DNA of 64,000 bases from Dioscorea cayenensis subsp. rotundata (Eukaryota; Streptophyta; Magnoliopsida; Dioscoreales; Dioscoreaceae). Positions 11,153-22,762 of this stretch are shown piece by piece. Below the pieces are notes generated by a model, which did not search any database, was not told the origin of the DNA, and saw nothing but the letters and a program-made list of their open reading frames with translations. How positions within the stretch are numbered: the stretch's first letter is position 1; every line of letters begins with the position of its first letter. Where the stretch lies: NCBI RefSeq assembly GCF_009730915.1, contig NC_052487.1:310001-374000 (forward strand). The letters run 5' to 3'. The position numbers and the translations under genes were made by a program.

Positions 11153-13877
11153 ATGAGCGGTGGGTTTCAAAGTGGAATTTCGAAATCTCGCGGGAGAATG
11201 GACTCTGAAGGTAGTGGTTACTGGACTCGAGAATTTTGATTTCCGTGAAAGCATCGAAATTTAAGGAATTTGTGTTTCTTTGCCATCAATTTTGGTTTAT
11301 TGATGTGTTTCTTGTGTGTGGATCTGTGCTGAATTTAGGGCAGAAGGTTTCCAATCCCTCGGCCATGCTTGCAGGTCTTGTGAGCAAGCGGAAGAAGCTC
11401 CAGGAGGAGCTTAGGAACATCGAAAATCAAGTAGTTTCTTGTTTCCTCAAAGAAAAATCCATGCTTTTTTTTATTATCACAATCTTCGTTCTGTTTTTTA
11501 ATCAAAGTTCATGATTTTTTTCAAAGAAAGCCCTAGCTTTTATTGTATATCGACGTCTTCATCCTTTTCAAACAAAAAGATAATCTGTTTTTGTCTTTGG
11601 GCATCTTGGTTGTTGTTTTTTCATTAACATTTTGAGTTTCTTCTTGCAATTGAGATTATTTTCTTCTGCTAAGTATGAAGACTTATGTTTTTAGTATACA
11701 TGACTTGCAGTTATGTCCTTTAGATTGCTTTTCTTACACTCTTTTGATTTTGGAATATGTTTATGTTCAGATATTATTATTCATTTGATGAATTCTAGTG
11801 TATGCTATATTAGGTGTATGAGTTAGAGACTAGCTATTTGCAAGATTCGAATCAGTGTGGAAGTGTTTTGAAAGGTTTTGAAGGATTCCTTTCATCATCT
11901 AAGAGCACTATAAAGTAAGTTTTTTTTTTTTTTCATTCTGTGTGATAATGATTTCTTTATTCATGATTTGGCCTTGTGTTTGGTGCTTATACATCTGAAT
12001 GTTCGTATAAGTTTTCTAGTTGCATTAACAAAACATAAGTTATTAACTTATTCAGTATAGAGGGATAGGACGTGTATGTTCCTCTTTTAAGTATATGAAT
12101 TATTGTATAATTTTTTTTTTAAATGAAGTGGACAAACCACAACTTTATTAAACAGAAAACCAGAACGATCGACAAAAACACAACAAAGCGACAAAGCAAA
12201 CTGAAACAGAAAAGCGAAAAAGTCAGCAAGAAAGAGAAAATAGCAAGAGATAAAACAAACAACATAAACTAGGAAATCATGAATTATTGTACCATGATTA
12301 CAAGATTTATGCAGTTTTTTGGTAGGAAATCTTTAGTGGTAACATGTTTTTAGCATGGCCCTATTTATTTTGTTAAATGTGGTATGCATTGTATTTGCCT
12401 ACATTTGCTATAACTAGTATGTTGCATGGCTTGAATTACTAACCTTTCAGGTGAGTATAGTTTACCCAAAGGGTTTTTTCTCTTGCCATTGAAAAATTCC
12501 AGTTCTTTATGTTCCGGCGCAGATTCTTCGTTTCTCTGAATATGTTGTAAGAGTGGTGGTTAAGTTGGTTTATTTTTTATTTTTTTAATCTCATAAGATA
12601 GCACCACATGTTAAAGGACTGTGGCCCTCCTTCTGAATTCACTATTTGCCATGACCTTTTTATGTGCACATCTTTGGTCTATATTTTAATGATATCGATT
12701 TTGTGTTAATGAAGACACTATTGTATTCTGTCTTCAGCTTGAAGCGGTCCAGGAAATTTCAGCCTGAAGACAGACTATTCTCATTGTCATCAGTTACCTC
12801 ACCTGCTGTACGTTACTGAAATTGCAGCATTTAAAATGTCTGATGAACAAGCATATAATTTTTTTGCTTCTACAAAACCTAAAATTTCAGAATTTTCTGG
12901 CCAATCCCAAATAGCTATGGTTGAATATTTTATACTTAACTATCTTTGCACCCCAAATATATACATTACCCAACATTATTTGTTTTCATCAAAAGCTTTT
13001 CATTTCAATTCTTAGTAAAATGATTGAAGTATACAGCAGAATGTCCAACCAGGTGCACTTACTTTTCAAAGTAGAGTTTCAGCATAGTGCACCCTTACTT
13101 TTAATGAATACTGTTTCACCATTTCCAAATTCTTATCAGAAGATCTAACTAAGTTAATTTTCTCTTGCTCAGGTCGAGGAGCATATAGCTGGGCGGGAAG
13201 GTAAGCCTGATTCGATTCTTAAAAATAAGATGAAAATGGACTTTTGGTCCATTAATTATATACTTCAATATTCATTTTGGTCTATAAATCAACAACATGT
13301 TCAATTTGGTTCTTGAACTAGGAAGAAGAGTGAAAGAATGATCCTTAAGGTGAGCACACTGAGCAGTTTTGGTCCATAAACAAAAATATTTTCTAATCCT
13401 TGTACCCGACGGAAAATTTTTGTTTCAAGGACCAAAATAAATTTTTGGGTATAGTCTAGGACCAAAAGTGTATTATATCTAAATATAATGATGAAGTAGT
13501 AGATATTTGCTTCAACTTTGATGACAATGCATTTTTCTCCTTATACTTGCCAGATGGAAGAGCCGATTATGGTCCAGGCCGATCAAAGGGAGGAACCACT
13601 CCTGCTAATGGACAGTAAGTACATTATCAGCGGTCGATCTGAACCATATGGTCCATATCTGATCGTAAATGGTTTTGCGCAAAGATAACAATCTCTTATT
13701 GCAACACACTATATTGATGTTTTATATTATCAAGCATCGTATCAATGCATCTTTGATGTACCATTTGTTTCAATTATGTTGTTCAGAGGAAAGCCAAAGA
13801 AGGGAGGGAGAATTGCAATAAAGAGACCCCGGCCGGCTAATGATCTTGATATGGAAGACGAAGATGATTTGATTTAG
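11153..13877 (+). CDS. EAF6: NuA4 histone acetyltransferase subunit EAF6
   Basis: Seven exons: 11153-11210, 11339-11430, 11814-11914, 12738-12807, 13173-13200, 13554-13614 and 13787-13877. Together they give 166 residues. The core MLAGLVSKRKKLQEELRNIE, then NQVYELETSYLQDS and GSVLKGFEGFLSS, is the EAF6 coiled-coil signature, followed by the plant-conserved RSRKFQPEDRLFSLSSVTSP. The tail is basic (GKPKKGGRIAIKRPRP) then acidic (DMEDEDDLI). EAF6 is a small structural subunit of the NuA4/TIP60 complex that acetylates H4 and H2A.Z. Two in-frame start codons exist, 11153 and 11198. The first ATG is used here, but homologues as I recall them begin near the second (MDSEGQ). Exon 5 is only 28 nt. Introns carry two transposon insertions, annotated separately. 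Confidence 0.92.
12108..12278 (-). mobile_element. Poly(A) retroposon (LINE-like 3' end) in an EAF6 intron
   Basis: A 171-bp insert in the third EAF6 intron is flanked by the 13-bp direct repeat ATGAATTATTGTA (12095-12107 and 12279-12291). On the minus strand it ends in an AATAAA-type signal and a poly(A) run (T run at 12111-12120). This is a target-primed insertion in antisense orientation to the host gene, probably a 5'-truncated LINE or a non-autonomous relative. No coding part remains. Confidence 0.75.
13240..13469. mobile_element. MITE-like element with 11-bp terminal inverted repeats
   Basis: ACTTTTGGTCC at 13240-13250 is the exact reverse complement of GGACCAAAAGT at 13459-13469. Further TTGGTCC/GGACCAAA variants occur inside. 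The 230-bp size and terminal inverted repeats fit a miniature inverted-repeat element within the fifth EAF6 intron. Target-site duplications were not obvious, so the superfamily is undetermined. Confidence 0.55.
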
Positions 13878-14824
13878 AACTATTAGACTAATTTTGAAGT
13901 ATAGTTTTCATTGCACGATGAAACATGCCCAACTTTTACTTCAGCAACTCATAATGATGATATAATTATGCATCAAAGATGAGGTCTCTTGCGCGGAGCT
14001 CATCGGTCGTCGATGATGTAATATCTGAACCTTTATTTGTCATTGACCTTTTGTAGAAAAATTTCATGACTTGGTTGTCTGATTGTATTTATGAAGTAAA
14101 ATGGAAGTGAAGTTCTGTATTATGTGATGATTGATGAAGCTTGACCTGGTACTAATGGTACATCATTGATGGTTCTTTGCTTTATAAGATTGTGAAAAGG
14201 TACTATTAGTGGACCCTTGTTATTTATTTATTTATTTATTTCTGATAGAACTCAGTTGTACTTTATCCTTTTTTTTAATATATAAATATGATTTATTCAT
14301 TTTGTCAAAATAATAAATAAATAAATAAATAATGAGTTTTAAGTGCTTTTAGTTTCTTTCTAATTTTTTTTTTATAATATTAATTCAATCATACTTGGAA
14401 TTTTGCATGTTTAGCATATGATATCAAAGATTTCAATACTATACCCTTATTAATGCCTCCAATTATTTTTTGATTATTGAAATATTGCTTATCTTTAATT
14501 CTTCATGCATCTCCACCCTTGATCAACTTGATTAAAATAATTGAATTCATTATATATTAGTTGTAAATTATTTTAAAAAATAACAACATTGCTTTCTTGG
14601 TAATTTAATACTAAATAAATAAATATTATTATTATTAATAATAATAAATTTTTAAATAGATACTTATATTTTTTATTTCATAAATAAAAGAATTTTATTT
14701 TATTCATCCTATCAAATTGAAAGATCCGATCCGATATGTCCATCGTTTATCGGATTCGGATCCGTTTCTCTAAAACCCTTCGTCTCTCTCTCTCTCAACC
14801 CTCTCGATCTTTCGCGAGTCTCAA
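13878..14824. other. EAF6 3' UTR, AT-rich spacer and ATAD3 promoter
   Basis: The first 230 bp are probable 3' UTR. The middle contains simple (TTTA)n and (AATA)n tracts near 14220 and 14313. The last 110 bp hold a GATCCGATC inverted repeat and a CT-rich leader immediately before the ATAD3 start codon. Confidence 0.6.
14723..14762. promoter_or_regulatory. Inverted CGGATCC-type repeat in the ATAD3 promoter
   Basis: GATCCGATCCGATA (14723-14736) and TATCGGATTCGGATC (14748-14762) form nearly perfect inverted arms about 60-100 bp before the start codon. Related motifs sit upstream of MTOPVIB, the F-box gene and ATM in this window. A regulatory role is inference. Confidence 0.45.
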
Positions 14825-17800
14825 ATGGCATCGCTTCGTGCGACGAGCGCCGCTGCGGCGGCGGCCGGGGCAGTAGTCGCCGCTCTGATGGAGCGCGCGC
14901 ATGCGGATAGCCCCTTCCGCTTCTCCTCTGGTTCTTCTACGCCTGCTGATGCCTCGAGTTCGCCTTCGTCGCGGGGATTTGATCCAGAGGCTTTGGAGCG
15001 GGCGGCGAAAGCTTTGAGGGAAATTAACAGCTCTCCTTATTCCAAGCAGGTGTTTTTATTGTTTTATAGCTGAAATTTTCCTGATTTCTAGCTTGGTTTT
15101 TGTTTATTGTCTTGAGTCTTTGTTTGATTCTTTTTTGGTTTGGAATTTTAGGTGTTTGAGTTGATGCGGAAGCAGGAGGAGACTCGTCAAGAGGAGATAG
15201 CGGCGGAGAGAGCACATTTGGAAGCTTTTCAATCTCATGCTGACATTGTGAGCATCTCTTGCTTTCCAAGTTGTCATCTTTGTTTAGTTATAGTCTTTAG
15301 ACTACCAGTTTTATCAAAAAGTTAAAAAAAAAAATTAACATCTTTTATGCTTTTCTTATGCTTTTTATATTGTTTTCTAATGTGATTTGTTTGTCTGGTG
15401 TTGTGTTTTGATTCTTTGTTTTCTTTGTGACTTGGTTTTGAAGGAAATTTTGGTTCTGATTATTAAGGTTTCATAGTTTTTTTCTTTTAGAAAATGATGT
15501 CCTTGTTGTTGTTGTTGTTGTTGTTTGGAGTGAAATTTTAAGAAATACTTGAAAGAGTTGTGATTAACAGTTTGTATTGATCTATATGTTTTTTATGGTC
15601 TTGAAAACTTTTATTCTTAAAAGCTTTGTTTTTTTTTTTATAGGAAATGTATGTAGATGTCAATCTTGTGCTTAATAAGTTGAGAATCATCTATTTCTTT
15701 GTGATTTTCTTTGTGAGCGAGTTCTTCTTTGTTTGCAGGAAAAGCAGAGGAAATTGGCTGAAGAACAAAGGAATTTAGTCCAACAACAAGGACAAGCTAA
15801 GGCACAAATGGCTCGATATGAAGATGAATTGGCACGAAAAAGAATGCAGGTCATTTGCTAATTTTGCTTTGATCTTGTCCTCTCTATTTCCACAGATATA
15901 TAATTTTGTTTTCTCAAGAAGTTTCTTTATGAATTTCATTTGCATAATATTGTTGCTAGATTATACGTCTGACTTACTAGGTTATTTTGTTGTTCTTTTT
16001 ATCCTTTCAGACAGAACATGAGGTCCAAAGGCGGCAAAATGCTGAACTTGTAAAGATGCAAGAGGAATCCTCCATAAGAAAAGAGCAAGCAAGGCGTGCC
16101 GCCGAAGAACAGATTCAAGCACAAGTAAGACAGACTGAGAAAGAACGAGCTGAGATAGAGCGGGAAACAATTAGAGTCAAAGCAATGGCAGAGGCTGAAG
16201 GCCGTGCTCATGAGGCGAAGCTTACAGAAGAGCATAACAGGAAAATGCTCTTAGAGCGCATGAATGGCGAAAAGGAAAAATGGATTGCTGCCATCAATAC
16301 AACATTTGGCCACATTGAAAGTATTCTATTTCAACCGCTTACAATGTCTTTTAAGTTATTTTTTTATCATTGTCTGATATAAATTTTTTGACATTGTATT
16401 GCATTAAGTCTAACTGACAGTTGACAATTACTTGCAAGGTGGTGTACGGATGTTATTGACTGATCGAAATAAACTCATAACTGCTGTCGGAGGGGTCACT
16501 GCTCTTGCCGCTGGTGTTTACACCACTAGGTGATTTCCGCTAAATTCAATACTGTCATTAAATTTTCAAATCTTTTGAGTTTACATTGTCAATTTCCTCA
16601 TTCTTTTTCATGTGATCTGCAATGTTTGTTGCGTTCTCAGGGAAGGTGCTAGAGTTACATGGGGTTACATCAATCGGATATTGGGTCAGCCTTCACTAAT
16701 CCGAGAATCATCCATGTCAAAATTTCCATGGTCGAGAATAACTTCAGGTGTGGGAAGCAAATTATCCAATTTAAGCACATCTGCTGGGAGTGTTGCCTCA
16801 AAAGAAAGTAAGTCGAGCTTTGAAAATATCATACTTAACCCATCACTGAAAAGGAGGATTGAACAACTTGCTCGGGCTACTGAAAATACCAAGTCTCATC
16901 AAGCACCATTCCGCAATATGCTATTCTATGGACCTCCTGGTACGGGGAAAACTATGGTTGCGAGGGAGATGGCTCGAAAATCAGTAAGTCATTTACAAAA
17001 GATTACCGAAATAGAAGTTCGGAGAAGAGTCTAATGGTTAGTTTTTCACTTGAAGTTGTAATGAGGTAATTGCATTAATCATTACAATATTCAGGGCTTG
17101 GATTATGCAATGATGACTGGAGGAGATGTGGCACCTTTAGGTTCAGAAGCTGTTACAAAGATTCATGAGATATTTGATTGGGCTAAGAGGTCAAAAAAAG
17201 GTTTATTGCTATTTATTGATGAGGCCGATGCGTTCTTATGCGAGTAAGCTTCTTTGATATACCTTGTATGGCGTGCTGAAATTTTGAACATCCTACTAGA
17301 TCCTTAATATTGCACTTAGCCATTCAGAATAATTATCTAGTCTTTGCTACTTATAGAAATATTTTTTTGAGTCACTTTGTAAGACATGATTAGGATTTTT
17401 ATGTTTGTTAATATACCAATTTGATGAAAGAGGGGAAAATCAATTAAATTATCTCATTAATTATGCAGGCGTAACAGCACTCGCATGAGTGAAGCACAAC
17501 GGAGTGCTCTGAATGCTTTGCTTTTTCGAACCGGTGATCAATCAAGGGATACAGTCCTTGTCCTTGCCACAAACAGACCTGGTGATCTTGATGCAGCTAT
17601 CACAGATCGAATAGATGAAGTGATTGAATTTCCACTCCCCGGAGAGGACGAGCGCTTCAAACTGCTCAAACTCTATTTGAACCAATACATTTATCGTGAT
17701 GATCACAATAAAAATAATTCTGGGCCGAGCTCCTTATTCAAGAAAAAGCCTCAGAAGATACTTCTGAAGGATGTGACTGATGATGTGATACGCGAGGCAG

Positions 17801-17979
17801 CACGGAAGACAGAAGGTTTCTCTGGCAGGGAGATTGCGAAGCTCGTAGCTAGCATCCAAGCAGCTGTATATGGTCAACATGACTGCATATTAGATGCTCC
17901 ACTGTTCATGGAAATGGTGGATTACAAGGTCAAGGAACATCATCAGCGTGTTCAGCTTGCTGCTCAAAGTAGCAAATGA
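14825..17979 (+). CDS. ATAD3: Mitochondrial AAA-ATPase ATAD3
   Basis: Eight exons: 14825-15049, 15152-15247, 15739-15849, 16011-16320, 16439-16529, 16641-16983, 17095-17243 and 17469-17979. They give 611 residues. An Ala-rich N-terminus is followed by a long charged coiled coil (about 55-245, the DUF3523 region). A hydrophobic segment [15 protein letters not shown] (about 259-275) would span the inner membrane. The AAA module has Walker A GPPGTGKT (375-382), Walker [12 protein letters not shown] (DE at 434-435), and a sensor region [23 protein letters not shown]3 proteins are inner-membrane ATPases that organise nucleoids and membrane contact sites. The length and motifs are intact. The start is the first ATG, after a CT-rich leader. 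The gene converges on MTOPVIB with 149 bp between stop codons, so the 3' UTRs probably overlap. Confidence 0.95.
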
Positions 17980-18128
17980 ACTTCTTGAGCGATTTTGTGA
18001 ACTTATTCTGGTATGATCCAATTTTGCTTAGGGGTCATTCATCTAAGAGATCCAATATTTTTTGAGCAATTGCTCTACACTTGTTCTGGTTCTGCACTTT
18101 TTCATCCAATTTTTATGTTATGTAAAAT

Positions 18129-21100
18129 TTAGAAATCTAAGATGCTACTTTCTTCTGGTAGTGCTTCTCTATAGTTTTCATCTGGGTTGTCTTCCTCACA
18201 TTCAAAGAGAAGGCAGGGAACAGCATCTTGTTTGTTCCTCTTCAGGTTTCTGTCATTCATTGTGATGATCCCAGTGATCATATCTTTGATGATTGATTCA
18301 ACTTTCTCCCCTGCATTGTTGTCTACTGATTGTAGCCCAAGAAGAGCAGCACATTCCTCTTGGAAACCAGAATCATTGGATGACAAGATCAGTCCAGCGA
18401 TTGCTCTCGAGAGATCCGGAACATACTCACAAACCTGAGACAGCAAGCATGTATGACAAAAAGGGAGAGAAAAATCTTTTCTGTTTTAGGGTATAGCATA
18501 AAACCTGCTTGGCGTGAGAGCTGAGCAGTTCTGTTGTGTGTTTTTTCTTGACATCATCCAATGCAAGTTTGATGGCCTTCTTTGTGAGATTTCTTTCACT
18601 TGTACTAGTAGTACTTTGCTGTGTTTCCATGGCTGTGGCTTAGGTTAAGTGATGTGGATGTATGAAACAAAGAACTAATGAATACCCAGGGATGCAAGAT
18701 TTCAAGTAAACTAGATGATGTTGGATATCTTCCATTGTAGCTGTGAATGGCGATGCTAATGTGAGCAAATGATTGTAAATTTTCCCATTCAAGTACAGCC
18801 TCTTCGTCATCGTTGATGGCATGGGTCGGAGGTTTTAGACCATAGGTTTGCCAATCAATGCTTGTCAATGCATTCAGAGATGAGTCTGGTATTGTACAAG
18901 GTGAGAAGTCTTGAAAAAACAGTACCTGAAAATGAATTGCCATCCGGATTAATAAGTTCTACTGATACAATGAAAGGACAAGCCATGCCATGCATGCCTG
19001 GACTGCTTAATTTCAATGTTAGGAAAGGAAAGAATCAAGAACAAACAAAAGATTAAAACTCATAGTTTCATGGATTCCACATATAAGATGTCTTTCTGGT
19101 TTCATGGCAAAATAGTTCAACTTGAATAAACTGACAGAATACTTAGCAAACAAGTGCTGGCATAGCAAGAAAACAAACCTGCGTAGCTGAACAGTTTAAC
19201 CTGCGACAACATGAACAAGATGGCATAGGTGTTATCATCACCACCGCTTCAACTATCTGTGTCATGCCTCTATAATTCTCCATGCAGTTAGCTTGTCCAG
19301 TCCCAACCATTAGACTGTCTCTAGATAAAACAAAATTAGTATCAAATGAACTAGGATATTTGTTAATTGTGTCAACATGACAGGAATGGGCTAATAGTTT
19401 TTTAAAGAACAGTAAATAGGAGACAGCCTAGCCACAACTCACCTGTTTTTGACACAAGAATGACAATTATCGTTTAAACCATTTTCATTCCTGAGAACAT
19501 AATCTTCAAGACCAGAGACCAGACGCTTAATATTTGGCGCTGGAAGAGATGATGAGATTTTATTGATTTCCGGAAGAAAACTTTCACATCTTGATTTATC
19601 ATTGTTGATATGCTCAACTAAAAGCTCAATCACAACATCCTGGAATTACAGAAGATAGTGGAGGGAAATACCAGTCCCTCTTATTAGGCGTGCACAAACT
19701 ATTCAGTACATGTATGGTAAACAAAGGCATATGAAGAGTGGTAGACATTAGATGTTCCCAGGAAATCAAGGGAAGTGGCAGATTATCACTGCATTGAACT
19801 ATGATTTGATTTTTGTGAACATATCAGAAGTTCATTTTATAAATTCGTTATCATCATAAAGAAAATAAATAAATAAATAAATAAGGTGCACTTACAGGGA
19901 TTTCCAATATCCATATCTGCAAAAGAACAGGATCAAAGAGGAAGGGAGGAGTCAAAAATATGGGAATTTTGTATAGATAATTTGAAAGCCATTCATAAGT
20001 TGAGATTTATCACTGAGGTACAACTTTCAACAAAAACACAAATATCACAAAAGAGCAATTAGTTAGGAGCACCAGCTTAAGGGTCAGTTCTATACTCAAA
20101 TAAGTACCAGTTAAGCGACTTATTTTGCTTTGTTTTGAGGTTAAGGCTGTTCTAGATCTGACCTTGGCCTGCCAAACTAAGAACTAAATTATAAGTTTCA
20201 GATTGGAATCAACCTTCCGAACAAAGCCGACTGCCCATTTCACAAATTCGCCAATGTTCTCTTCCTCAGAAGATGAAAGGCACACTTCAGTTCCACTGTA
20301 GAAAATAACAAGTACAATCATTCAAATTCCCAATAAATGTTGAGCAGCAGTTTACTTGTTTTCCCACGTGGAAATGGTGGTAAAGAGAAAATATGGTACA
20401 GCTTGCCTGAAGGTCCCGACATTTTTGTGCAGTGGTGGTAGTCTTTTCAGCCTCTTCCTTGAGGTATGAGGCTCTTTGAGATTCAAACAGTAGCGATGAA
20501 TGTCCTTCTCATGAGCACCTGGTAAACATTTGTAAAATGCACAGCAGCATATGCATTTAAATACACTAATCTTCCCGCATTTCAAAACTGGATAGCTTAC
20601 ATTCAATTGGTCTAAATGCTCAAAGATTTTGCATTCCTCCACATAACAAACAAACTGCTAAATACCAATCAATTGAACAAATCATGCACTATAAGCTGCA
20701 TGCAGCTATGAAGTGATGCCTTCATAGAAGAAGGTTATGAGCAGGCTCATCCATCATCATGTGATAGTCCAGGCAATCCAACAACAGGCAATAACATCTC
20801 TACAGTACCATTGTACCATAGGCAAACATCACTATAATGGTAAGGAATACACAATTAGATGGAGAGAAGAGACAACTTACTAGTTGTAGTGATGGAGAGC
20901 ACCCCATCTGCGAAAAAAGCAAGCATGAATTATTAGGAACGATGGAAAACAAACAAATATTGATGAAAATACTTTGAACAGGATCATTCCAGCTAAACAA
21001 AAAGAAATTTCTACTTCAATGCAAATTTTCACAGCTTGATTTACAAACTCTACCGCCAAAATTAATAAATGGCACATTAGGCCCCTTCCTAGTTTAGCAC

Positions 21101-21892
21101 CTAGCTCGGCATATCAATTAGATCAGAAGAGCAATGGTAAGAAAAAAAAAATTGAACATTATCACCATAAGTTCATTGTAGACGAACTGAAGCGAAGAGG
21201 ACTATAACTAAAGTCTGATCTACGAATAATGATATAGCGAGTAATTAGACTGCATTTCTCTAGATTTTTCAAACTATAAAGAGTACTCAAACATCAGCTA
21301 TGCCATGTATTTAACAATTACATGGTTTGGATTGCTCTCACCCCATTTCTCTGCAGGAATGTGCACAGTTCGATGATCCAAATCCCGAAACTCTACCAAA
21401 TTGCTCCCAATTCCAGTATCAGATACTGGATCAAATAAAACACAATTCCAATTAATTTTGAGCATAAACCCTAGCTGATTAAATCCAAAAATTCCAAATA
21501 AAAAACCAATAATCCTTCGTGGTTTCACTTGGATCGCATTTCATTCGCATCTGGCAACAAAATACTTCAAATCGTACCCAAATCTCAAAAAAAACTCAAT
21601 ATTGCAAAATTCTTACTTGAAATCTGAATAGAAGGAGGATGGGAATCATAAAATCCTTTGACGGAGATGGTCAATCTGCAGAGGAATCCAGAAAACCTAC
21701 ATCTCTTGATCGCTGAAGCGATAAGCTACCAGAAAAAAATCCAAAAAAAAATTCCAAAAATCAGAACAAAAATGAAAAAGAAAAGAAACAACCATCGATC
21801 ATCGATTCTTGAACGAATTGGAAAAGATAGGGCATCAAAATTCTCACGATTTGGGAGAGTTTCCGAGCAGCGGATGGGCGAGAGGATTCCAT
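18129..21892 (-). CDS. MTOPVIB: Meiotic topoisomerase VI subunit B-like protein
   Basis: Twelve exons on the minus strand: 21892-21848, 21725-21617, 21425-21342, 20907-20881, 20518-20407, 20295-20214, 19916-19896, 19639-19443, 19320-19179, 18925-18686, 18618-18505 and 18434-18129. They give 492 residues, essentially the length I recall for Arabidopsis MTOPVIB. The degenerate GHKL fold is marked by PSIQISISDTGIGS (DTGIGS at 54-59). Conserved segments follow: WDGVLSITTTS, GTFSGTEVCLS, VLFFQDFSPC.IPDSSLNAL, ALTSIDWQTYGL, LTKKAIKLALDD and LSRAIAGLILSS. The protein partners SPO11-1/SPO11-2 and is required for meiotic double-strand breaks. Oddities: the intron after exon 5 has a GC donor (AG|GCAAGC at 20406), exon 7 is only 21 nt, and exon 4 is 27 nt. 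The exon 10/11 junction is the least certain, with alternative sites nearby. Confidence 0.93.
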
Positions 21893-21967
21893 TAGAGAGA
21901 CGTACTTCTCCAACCATTTTATAGCTTGCTTTTTTGGCGGGAAATGATAGCGGATTCGGGCGTGCTC

Positions 21968-21981
21968 TATCGGATCCGATA
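21968..21981. promoter_or_regulatory. Perfect palindrome TATCGGATCCGATA upstream of MTOPVIB
   Basis: This 14-bp perfect palindrome lies 76 bp upstream of the MTOPVIB start codon. Two more partial copies sit nearby (CGGATTCGGGC at about 21952 and TATCGGATCGGGC at about 21995). The arrangement resembles the element before ATAD3. The binding protein is unknown. Confidence 0.45.
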
Positions 21982-22640
21982 CCGAACATCTAGTTATCGG
22001 ATCGGGCACAATTATAAAGAAAATCTTTTTTATTTATATTAATTTCTTCAAATTTTAAATTTACAATTCAACTAGTGGTAAATGTAAATAAGTAATTAAA
22101 TAGTAAAAACTTCACATTACAAAATTGGTGACTCTCTCTTTTGCCAAGTCCAAGTGAAAGATTAAGAGATGAACCCTCTCCCTTAATATCAGTCGAGATT
22201 ATTATTATTATTATTATTATTTTTTAACAATAGATAACAAGCAACTTTGTTTAAAAGTTTGTTAATGGACAAATAGATACGAAAGTGCACTAATTACAGT
22301 GATTTATTGGTTTTTTAAAAATTTATTAACTCAAAAAAAATGTCACAAAATAATAAAAGTCTGTCACATGCATGTTTACAAAATTTATAGGAAATATACT
22401 AAATTGGTAAATGCATCTTATTACGTAACTTTAGATGAGAAGAGACTCACTGGAACTTATTTAAATATTATTATAAAAAAATACATCAGTTCGAGAATGA
22501 AATAAATAGTATCGTAAACAATAGATAAGTACCAATTCAAAAACCCACACCTATCTATGTACCACCGAGTGTTTTTATCAAGCAAGGTGTTGCTTTGACT
22601 GAGATTAGTTGAGATAGGTGTTTTGTCCATTTAAAAAAAA

Positions 22641-22762
22641 ACAAAAGTTAATTTAATAAATGTTGCCACGGTCTACGGAAGATTGATTGATTTGATTTTT
22701 CAAATAAAAAATAAAAAAAAACATTTTAAAAACAAAAGTTAATTTAATAAATGTTGGCACGG
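22641..22762. repeat. Direct repeat of 31 bp
   Basis: The word starting ACAAAAGTTAATTTAATAAA occurs at 22641-22671 and again at 22732-22762, with one mismatch (GTTGCCACGG versus GTTGGCACGG) and a 91-bp offset. It is probably a small local duplication. Confidence 0.7.
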
